This document shows positions 8,404 through 14,675 of a stretch of DNA of 35,493 bases, one piece after another. A model generated the notes under the pieces. The model worked only from the letters and a program-made list of their open reading frames with translations. It was not told where the DNA came from and did no database searches. Made by a program: the position numbers and the translations under genes. Origin of the DNA: an uncultured Geobacteraceae bacterium (GTDB lineage: Bacteria > Desulfobacterota > Desulfuromonadia > Geobacterales > Pseudopelobacteraceae); contig CAIUSO010000070.1 in assembly GCA_903901875.1 (NCBI GenBank), forward strand, positions 1-35,493, given 5' to 3'. Positions within the stretch are counted from its first letter, which is position 1. Every line of letters starts with the position of its first letter.

Positions 8404-8773
8404 TGGGACCGAACTTTCCGTTTCCGTAGTGGGTGACCGCTCCATGCGGATCGTCAACCGGGAATATCTGGGCAAGGATCGACCGACCAACGTCATCTCC
8501 TTTTCGTTGCAGGAGGGGGAGTATGGCGGTATCAATCCCCATGCCCTGGGGGATGTGATCCTGTCGGCAGATACCGCCGCCCGTGAGGCGGAGGAGTGCG
8601 ACCAGACGTTTTTTGGGCGCCTTTCTTTTTTGTTGATGCATGGTATTCTCCATCTGTGCGGGTACGATCATGAACGGAGCGGTGAAGTGGAAGCGGTGAA
8701 AATGGAGCAGAAGGAGCAGGAGCTATTCGGGATTCTCGAGAAAGAAGGGTTGTTAAGCCAACCCGCTTCATAG
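8303..8773 (+). CDS. ybeY: Endoribonuclease YbeY (16S rRNA maturation / ribosome quality control)
   Basis: With the GTG start, the protein is 156 residues, the usual size for YbeY (UPF0054). The zinc-site signature HGILHLCGYDH is intact: three His supply the metal ligands of this single-strand endoribonuclease, which acts in 16S 3'-end processing and removal of faulty ribosomes. The upstream core LSVSVVGDRSMRIVNREYLG and DRPTNVISFS are also standard. The gene begins 101 bases before pgpH ends, so it is probably translationally linked to it. It is cytoplasmic. Confidence 0.95.
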   Translation: MEILLNNRQRRHPFRNRQLKKVAERILSALGCPDGTELSVSVVGDRSMRIVNREYLGKDRPTNVISFSLQEGEYGGINPHALGDVILSADTAAREAEECDQTFFGRLSFLLMHGILHLCGYDHERSGEVEAVKMEQKEQELFGILEKEGLLSQPAS

Positions 8774-8829
8774 ATTCGGTCAACTGTGCAATCGAAGGTA
8801 TTCTACACGCCGTTCGCGCCGAAAAGCAT

Positions 8830-9459
8830 ATGCGGATTCATTTTGGCGCGGCCATTGTCGTGCTGTTGGCGTCCCTGTTTCTGAAAGTCACCCCCCTGGA
8901 ATTTGCCCTGCTGGCCCTGTCAATCCTGTTGGTCCTTTGCACCGAACTGCTTAATACGGCCATAGAAGCGGTGGTGGACCTGGTCTCCCCCGATTTTCAT
9001 CCCCTGGCAAAAATTGCCAAGGATACGGCCGCCGGTGCCGTGTTGGTTGCAAGCTGCGGTGCGGCCATCATGGGGTGCCTGATCCTTTCAAAGTATGTCA
9101 TGCCGTCCTGCCGGGAGGTGCTTTCCCTGTTTGGCCCACTATCCGGGATGGGGACGCTTGTCTCGATTCTGATCGTGGTGATTGTGGTCATTATTGTCAA
9201 GAGTGTTACCGGAGCCGGTACGCCGTTCCATGGAGTCATTCCGAGCGGCCACGCCGCCGTGGCTTTTTCCATTGCAACCGCAGTATCATTCACGACCGGC
9301 GATCCGCTTATCTCCCTCTTGAGTCTGGTGTTGGCCACCATGGTCAGTCATTCCCGTCTGCTCATGAAAATCCATGCCGTGGGAGAACTGCTTGCCGGTG
9401 GGTGCATCGGTGCCGGAATAACGTTGCTGGTGCTGCAACTGTTCAAAGTGTATGGGTGA
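8830..9459 (+). CDS. dgkA: Diacylglycerol/undecaprenol kinase (DgkA) fused to a PAP2 phosphatase domain
   Basis: From ATG 8830 the 209 residues hold a DgkA domain (about 1-85) with the catalytic signature ELLNTAIEAVVDLVS and HPLAKIAKDTAAGAV. A PAP2-like domain (about 95-205) follows, with PSGHAA and SRLLMKIHAVGELLAGGCIG. Several TM segments are clear. The fusion suggests both phosphorylation and dephosphorylation of lipid carriers such as undecaprenol or diacylglycerol at the inner membrane. In the same frame upstream, 8755-8829 encodes KPTRFIDSVNCAIEGILHAV and RAEKH, which is the normal N-terminus of DgkA including its first conserved Glu. That stretch has no ATG, GTG or TTG in frame down to the TGA at 8683. 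So the coordinates given are the shortest canonical form and the real start is likely upstream (see findings). Confidence 0.8.
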   Translation: MRIHFGAAIVVLLASLFLKVTPLEFALLALSILLVLCTELLNTAIEAVVDLVSPDFHPLAKIAKDTAAGAVLVASCGAAIMGCLILSKYVMPSCREVLSLFGPLSGMGTLVSILIVVIVVIIVKSVTGAGTPFHGVIPSGHAAVAFSIATAVSFTTGDPLISLLSLVLATMVSHSRLLMKIHAVGELLAGGCIGAGITLLVLQLFKVYG

Positions 9460-9512
9460 GAACTTTTGGGGAAGAGTGATATTGTTACAACGTACTATTA
9501 GAAGGTGCTTTT

Positions 9513-9710
9513 ATGTCAGCTATGAATTTTAATACCGCAAACCAGACGTTTCGTCAGCTTTTGGGTAATGGCCTTATCTACCGTGTCCCACCATTTCAGA
9601 GGGATTATTCCTGGGGCGAAGATGAATGGGATGAAAACAAGATACAGTCCCGGCAAAGTCGCTTAGCCGATGTGGCAGCAGGAATATGGCGTGTTGAGTT
9701 TGAAAACTGA
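9513..9710 (+). pseudogene. 5' remnant of a DUF262 (GmrS-type) gene
   Basis: The first ~42 residues ([29 protein letters not shown]) are a clear N-terminus of a DUF262 protein, with a proper start and the ribosome-binding site AGAAGGTG. The homology then stops at about 9640 and the frame runs on for ~24 unrelated residues to TGA at 9708-9710, just before asnS. Intact DUF262 proteins are several hundred residues long and act as nucleases or NTPases in modified-DNA restriction (GmrSD and relatives), so over 85% is missing. Here it is a non-functional scar. Confidence 0.8.
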
Positions 9711-9732
9711 TGTCATAGGTACGGAGGTGTAT

Positions 9733-11118
9733 TTGAGTAACTATATTAAGATTGCTTCGTTGTTGCAAACCGCTCAGATAGGCAACAATTTGACCGTTAA
9801 CGGGTGGATCAGGTCCCTGCGGGTTAATAAAGGTGTTGCCTTTATAAGCCTTAATGACGGCTCAACTGTGGGCGGTTTGCAGATTGTTATGGAATCCCCT
9901 CTGCCGGAATATGACGAGGTCTGTCGGCTGGGAACCGGCAGTGCCATTGGCGTTTATGGTGAATTGGTGGAATCTCCCGCTGCAGGTCAGTCGGTTGAAC
10001 TTCGGGCTGAAAAGATAACTATTTACGGAGGGGTCGACGGAAATTACCCGCTTCAGAAAAAGCACCACAGCTTTGAGTTTTTGAGAAGTATTGCCCACCT
10101 GCGTCCACGGGCTAATACCTTTGGAGCCGTATTTCGGACACGGTCTGCGCTCTCCTTTGCCATTCACCGCTTTTTTCGCGAGAGGGAGTTTGTCTACGTC
10201 CATACCCCCATCATTACGGCAAACGATTGTGAAGGGGCGGGGGAACTGTTCCGGGTGACTACCCTGGATATGGCAGATCCTCCCCGCGTTCAAGGCAGCG
10301 TTGATTATAGCAGTGATTTTTTCTCCCAGCCGACCGGTCTTACCGTGAGTGGACAGCTGGAAGGCGAACTTTTGGCCATGGGATTGTCGTCCGTCTATAC
10401 CTTTGGTCCGACGTTCCGCGCCGAAAATTCCAATACCTCCCGCCATGCGGCGGAGTTCTGGATGGTAGAGCCGGAAATCGCCTTTGCGGATCTCTCGGAT
10501 AATGCTGATTTGGCGGAGGATTTTATCAAATATCTCTGCCGGTTTGTCCTGGACGAATGTGCCGGTGACATGGCGTTCTTTGACAAACAGATTGAGCCGG
10601 GTCTCATTCAGCGGGTGGGAACCCTTGCCCAATCCAATTTTGTGCGAATGGACTACTCCGAGGCGATTGACCGGCTGCTGAAGGCACCGGTTACTTTCAA
10701 ATATCCGGTGGAGTGGGGGCTTGATCTGCAAACCGAGCATGAGCGATACCTGGCTGAGCAGGTCGTCGGCGGTCCCCTGTTTGTTCTTAATTACCCAAAA
10801 GACATCAAAGCGTTCTATATGCGGCAGAACGACGACGGTCGCACCGTAGCCGCCATGGATCTGCTGGTGCCGAAGGTGGGGGAGATTATCGGCGGGAGTC
10901 AGCGTGAAGAACGCCTTGATTACCTTGAAAACCGCATGGACCAGATGGGCATAAGTACCCGGTCCCTCTCCTGGTACCTTGACAGCCGACGGTGGGGTTG
11001 CTGTCCCCATGCCGGGTTTGGATTGGGGTTTGAGCGCCTGATCATGTATCTCACCGGCATGGAGAATATCCGTGACGTCATTCCCTTTCCCCGAACGCCG
11101 GGGCATGCGGAATTCTGA
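9733..11118 (+). CDS. asnS: Asparaginyl-tRNA synthetase
   Basis: The start is TTG 9733, placed five bases after a strong GGAGG (9723-9727); a further in-frame ATG at 9670 lies inside the DUF262 remnant. The 461-residue length equals the usual AsnRS. An N-terminal OB-fold anticodon-binding domain ([20 protein letters not shown]) is followed by the class II catalytic core: motif 2 at [20 protein letters not shown] (preceded by Y-T) and motif 3 at [15 protein letters not shown]. Its length and the motif-2 loop [11 protein letters not shown] favour asparaginyl- over aspartyl-tRNA synthetase. It charges tRNA-Asn in the cytoplasm. Confidence 0.95.
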   Translation: MSNYIKIASLLQTAQIGNNLTVNGWIRSLRVNKGVAFISLNDGSTVGGLQIVMESPLPEYDEVCRLGTGSAIGVYGELVESPAAGQSVELRAEKITIYGGVDGNYPLQKKHHSFEFLRSIAHLRPRANTFGAVFRTRSALSFAIHRFFREREFVYVHTPIITANDCEGAGELFRVTTLDMADPPRVQGSVDYSSDFFSQPTGLTVSGQLEGELLAMGLSSVYTFGPTFRAENSNTSRHAAEFWMVEPEIAFADLSDNADLAEDFIKYLCRFVLDECAGDMAFFDKQIEPGLIQRVGTLAQSNFVRMDYSEAIDRLLKAPVTFKYPVEWGLDLQTEHERYLAEQVVGGPLFVLNYPKDIKAFYMRQNDDGRTVAAMDLLVPKVGEIIGGSQREERLDYLENRMDQMGISTRSLSWYLDSRRWGCCPHAGFGLGFERLIMYLTGMENIRDVIPFPRTPGHAEF

Positions 11119-11146
11119 AGAAGGTACTGGTGGAAGTCCATATCAG

Positions 11147-11172
11147 GTTGGGCAAAGCAACGCGTGCCCAAC
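11147..11172. repeat. Short dispersed palindrome, copy 1 (GTTGGGCA...TGCCCAAC)
   Basis: GTTGGGCA (11147-11154) and TGCCCAAC (11165-11172) are perfect inverted arms around AAGCAACGCG. A near-identical element lies at 12162-12187. Both sit just after a gene's stop codon. The type is a common intergenic REP-like repeat. The rest of the 259-base gap between asnS and the next gene shows no convincing gene. Confidence 0.8.
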
Positions 11173-11377
11173 AGGCACCGCCCCTGATCGCAACTTCCAA
11201 ATCACGGCCACCGGGGCGACGATAAACCTTGAAAATTTTACCCGCTTCGGTGTATATAGTACCCCATGTACACGAGCCATCCACGGCAAGCCGGAACGTA
11301 ATAATAACCTGTAGAAGTCCCCTGCGATGGGCCATAACCGGTCGGCATACCACCAATCAGAACATCCTGGAGTTTGT

Positions 11378-12148
11378 GTGAAAATCTGTTCGCTGGCGAG
11401 CGGCAGCAAGGGAAACTGTCTCTATCTTGAAACCGGTGACAGCCGGGTTCTGGTCGATGTGGGGCTCTCGCTGCGGGAAACGGTGCTTCGCATGACAGAG
11501 TGCGGTATTGACCCGGCTCGGGTAGATGCCCTGCTGGTTACCCATGAACATATCGATCATATTCGGAGCGTGGGATCCTTTGCCCGTAAGTTCGATGTGC
11601 CGGTGTTTGCCAGTCACCTGGTCAGGGATAAGTCGGCAAAACTGCTGAAAAACACCCGGGTCCGTGAATTCGAATCCGGTGTGGCGTTTACCTTCAGAGA
11701 TATCCAGATCGACCCGGTGCCGATAACCCATGACAGCTGTGATCCGGTCGGTTTTGTTATTGATTCTTCCGAAGGGCGCGCCGGTTCGGTGACCGATCTG
11801 GGGATCGTCACCCGCTTGATCCGGGAAAAACTGCGGGGGTGCCGGGCCCTTAATCTTGAATCCAACCATGACGTCGATATGCTGATGAACGGTCCCTATC
11901 CGTGGGAGCTGAAGCAGCGTATCAAATCCCGCCATGGCCATCTTTCCAATGGTGAATCGCTGGAACTGCTCCATGAACTTGCCCACGACGGGCTTGAAAC
12001 CGTGATCATGGCCCATCTGTCCGAAGTCAACAATCATCCGGATCATGTGGAGCGTAGTGGCCATTCTTTTTTGACGGACCAGAGCATCTGTGCCCCCCGA
12101 ATGATTATCGGCGATCAGTACCGGGCCAGCGAGCTGATAGAAATGTGA
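11378..12148 (+). CDS. Metallo-beta-lactamase-fold hydrolase, YycJ/WalJ-like
   Basis: The start is GTG 11378, six bases after CTGGAG; this places the conserved opening VKICSLASGSKGNCLYLE at the N-terminus, and the longer frame from 11327 adds nothing conserved. The 256-residue protein has the MBL metal motif THEHIDH (H56, H58, D60, H61), a THDSCDPVGF strand with the next His, and TDLG and LESNHDVDML blocks. These match the YycJ/WalJ family, some of which are 5'-3' DNA exonucleases linked to repair and cell-wall signalling. The function in this lineage is not established. It is flanked on both sides by the same short palindrome. Confidence 0.88.
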   Translation: MKICSLASGSKGNCLYLETGDSRVLVDVGLSLRETVLRMTECGIDPARVDALLVTHEHIDHIRSVGSFARKFDVPVFASHLVRDKSAKLLKNTRVREFESGVAFTFRDIQIDPVPITHDSCDPVGFVIDSSEGRAGSVTDLGIVTRLIREKLRGCRALNLESNHDVDMLMNGPYPWELKQRIKSRHGHLSNGESLELLHELAHDGLETVIMAHLSEVNNHPDHVERSGHSFLTDQSICAPRMIIGDQYRASELIEM

Positions 12149-12161
12149 TGTAATCAAGTAG

Positions 12162-12187
12162 GTTGGGCAAAGCAAAGCGTGCCCAGC
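12162..12187. repeat. Short dispersed palindrome, copy 2
   Basis: GTTGGGCA (12162-12169) and TGCCCAGC (12180-12187) flank AAGCAAAGCG, one arm differing by one base from copy 1. It begins 14 bases after the stop of the MBL gene and lies upstream of purB. Confidence 0.8.
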
Positions 12188-12238
12188 ATTGCTACCATAT
12201 GATGATGTTATCAAATATGCCACAAGGAGTTTTACCCT

Positions 12239-13534
12239 ATGATCCCACGTTATACCCGTGCCGATATGGCAAAAATCTGGGAACCGGAAAACCGTTTCCG
12301 TATCTGGCTTGAAATCGAGACACTGGCCTGTGAGGCCCAGGCCGAACTGGGGGTTATTCCCCGTGAGGTTGTGCCGGTAATCCGGGAAAAGGGCAATTTC
12401 AATATCGAGCGGATCGATGCCATCGAGGCCGAAGTTAAGCATGATGTCATCGCTTTTCTCACGTCAGTTGCTGAATTTGTTGGCCCCGAGGCCCGTTTTA
12501 TCCATCAGGGGATGACCTCTTCCGACGTGCTGGATACCTGTCTTTCCGTGCAGATGGTGCAGGCTGCCGACGAACTGCTGGCAGACCTTGACATGCTGCT
12601 GGAATCCCTCAAAATACGTGCTTTGGAGCATAAGGATACGGTCTGCATGGGGCGTTCCCATGGCATCCATGCAGAACCGGTTACTTTTGGCCTCAAACTT
12701 GCCTCTTTCTATGCCGAGATGCAGCGTAACCGTACCCGTCTCAAGGCGGCCCGGGAAAATATCGCCACCGGTGCCATCTCCGGTGCCGTCGGCACCTTTG
12801 CCAACATCGATCCCTTTGTTGAAGAGTATGTGTGCGGGAAAATGGGGCTGACGCCGGAGCCGGTATCGAGTCAGGTCATTCCCCGGGACCGTCATGCCGA
12901 ATATTTCTGTGTGTTGTCAATCATCGCCTCTTCCATCGAACGGATTGCCATTGAAGTCCGTCATTTGCAGCGGACCGAGGTGCTTGAGGCGGAAGAACAG
13001 TTCACCAAGGGGCAGAAGGGGTCGTCTGCCATGCCCCACAAACGGAATCCGATCCTTTCAGAAAACCTCACCGGTCAGGCTCGTTACATCCGCGCCATGT
13101 GCATTCCGGCCCTGGAAAATGTGGCACTCTGGCATGAGCGGGATATCTCCCACTCGTCGGTGGAACGGTACATCGCCCCCGACGCGACCGTTGCCCTTGA
13201 CTTCTCCCTGCGCCGTTTGAACGGACTCGTTCGTAATCTGGTGGTCTACCCGGATAACATGGTGAGAAACCTCAATCAGATGAAGGGACTGGTTTTCTCC
13301 CAGAAAATTCTTCTGGATCTGACCCAGGCCGGGGTATCCCGTGAGGACTCCTATCGTCTGGTGCAGCGCAATGCCATGAAGGTGTGGGAAGAGGGGAAAG
13401 ATTTTCAGGTCGAACTTCTGGCAGATCCGGAAGTGGTTGGGGCCCTCGGTGAAGAAAAAATCCGTGAGTCATTCGATCTTTCGTACCATTTAAAGCATGT
13501 CGACACCATTTTCAAGAGAGTATTCAATGGATAG
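12239..13534 (+). CDS. purB: Adenylosuccinate lyase
   Basis: This complete 431-residue protein has the fumarase/aspartase superfamily signature SSAMPHKRNP (residues 262-271) and the N-terminal pattern of PurB (MIPRYTRADMAKIWEPE). It catalyses two steps: SAICAR to AICAR in IMP synthesis, and adenylosuccinate to AMP. Further conserved blocks are HQGMTSSDVLDT and GRSHGIHAEP. A good ribosome-binding site, AAGGAGT (12224-12230), precedes the ATG. It is the first gene of the purine run; its last bases overlap the start of the next gene. It is a cytoplasmic homotetramer in known cases. Confidence 0.97.
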   Translation: MIPRYTRADMAKIWEPENRFRIWLEIETLACEAQAELGVIPREVVPVIREKGNFNIERIDAIEAEVKHDVIAFLTSVAEFVGPEARFIHQGMTSSDVLDTCLSVQMVQAADELLADLDMLLESLKIRALEHKDTVCMGRSHGIHAEPVTFGLKLASFYAEMQRNRTRLKAARENIATGAISGAVGTFANIDPFVEEYVCGKMGLTPEPVSSQVIPRDRHAEYFCVLSIIASSIERIAIEVRHLQRTEVLEAEEQFTKGQKGSSAMPHKRNPILSENLTGQARYIRAMCIPALENVALWHERDISHSSVERYIAPDATVALDFSLRRLNGLVRNLVVYPDNMVRNLNQMKGLVFSQKILLDLTQAGVSREDSYRLVQRNAMKVWEEGKDFQVELLADPEVVGALGEEKIRESFDLSYHLKHVDTIFKRVFNG

Positions 13535-14615
13535 CCTTTTCGCTCTGTGGGATCTGCTGCTGCGTGGTCATGAGGGTGACCCCTTTCTGCTGTTCTGGAG
13601 TAAGGAGGGGCTGAGGGCATTACTGATCCTGGCCCTCTTCTGGGGTGTTTCACGGCTGGCGGTTAACATGCTGAGACGGTGGAGGCAAACGCTGTCAACC
13701 GATTCGGGGTTGGAGGACGAGGACACGGTCATTGTGCGCCTCTCCCCCTATCTGTCCCGGTTGTTCGTGGTGTATGGAGCGTATCTGGCCATCGGCTCCC
13801 TGCCGCTTCACGAAAAAGTGGCCATGGTCATTTCCGGTGCTGTCTTCATCGTTCTGGTAGCGATTGCCGGCAATGTGCTGTTTATCTTCATCGATGAGAT
13901 CATGAACCGGTATGTTGCCAGACAGCAGGATACTGCCGGGGCTCTCATGTCCCGACAGATGATGCCGGTTGCCCAGAAGATCATGTCACTGTTTTTGATG
14001 GGAGCGGCCCTCATCGTCATTCTCAAACATTTCAACTATGATATCATCTCCCTGGTAACCGCGCTGGGCATCGGCTCCCTGGCCATCGGTATGGCGGCAA
14101 AGGATACCCTTGCCCATATGATATCAGGTTTTACCATCATGCTGGACCGTCCCTTTCGTATCGGTGACCGGATTCAGCTGGTGGGGGGGCAAATCGGTGA
14201 TGTGGCGGACATCGGCCTGCGAAGTACCAAGATAAAAACCCTGGATAACCAGCTTCTCATCATCCCCAATTCCGATCTCTGTAATACCATGCTGACAAAT
14301 CAGGCGTTTCCCGATCGACGGGTCAAGGGGCGCGTCAATATCGGCGTTGCCTATGGCAGTGACGTTGAAAAGGTGAAACGGGTTCTGGTAGCCACCGCCC
14401 TTGAAGTGAATCTCGTGCTTTCGGACCCGGTCCCGGAAGCCTACTTCGTCGCGTTTGGTGACTCTGACCTCAATATGTCCCTCTTCTTCTGGGTCGCGGA
14501 TTACAGTACCTTATTCGGCACGACTGACCTGGTAAATTCGCTGATTCTGCATCGATTTGCCGAACAGTCCATTGAAATACCCTTTCCGATCAGAACGGTT
14601 CGGATGGAACAGTGA
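13527..14615 (+). CDS. MscS-family mechanosensitive channel
   Basis: The start at 13527 lies within the last codons of purB (8-base overlap), with AAGAGAG as ribosome-binding site. The 362-residue protein has hydrophobic helices near 28-45, 75-95 and 105-130, and a pore helix with the typical Gly/Ala pattern GIGSLAIGMAAKDTLAHMIS. The MscS beta domain follows (DRPFRIGDRIQLVGGQIGDV, then TLDNQLLIIPNS) and a C-terminal cytoplasmic part. It should open under membrane tension to release solutes during hypo-osmotic shock. Its placement between purB and purL is likely incidental co-transcription. Confidence 0.92.
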   Translation: MDSLFALWDLLLRGHEGDPFLLFWSKEGLRALLILALFWGVSRLAVNMLRRWRQTLSTDSGLEDEDTVIVRLSPYLSRLFVVYGAYLAIGSLPLHEKVAMVISGAVFIVLVAIAGNVLFIFIDEIMNRYVARQQDTAGALMSRQMMPVAQKIMSLFLMGAALIVILKHFNYDIISLVTALGIGSLAIGMAAKDTLAHMISGFTIMLDRPFRIGDRIQLVGGQIGDVADIGLRSTKIKTLDNQLLIIPNSDLCNTMLTNQAFPDRRVKGRVNIGVAYGSDVEKVKRVLVATALEVNLVLSDPVPEAYFVAFGDSDLNMSLFFWVADYSTLFGTTDLVNSLILHRFAEQSIEIPFPIRTVRMEQ

Positions 14616-14675
14616 ACGGGGAGGCCGTTTTTCCCCCAGCATGTTACTACTAACAACGACAGGAAACCGATACCA

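Noticed and set aside
9862-11106. 414-codon minus-strand frame opposite asnS
   Set aside because: No domain pattern; asnS fully accounts for the region.
11078-11356. Minus-strand reading frame of 92 codons across the asnS end and the following gap
   Set aside because: It overlaps asnS, has no recognisable motif and includes the palindromic repeat. A Tyr/Gly-rich piece in another minus frame (about 11250-11360) was also looked at but has internal stops.
11665-11680. ATTCGAATCCGG, resembling a tRNA T-arm
   Set aside because: It lies within the MBL coding region and no acceptor, D-arm or anticodon arm can be folded around it.
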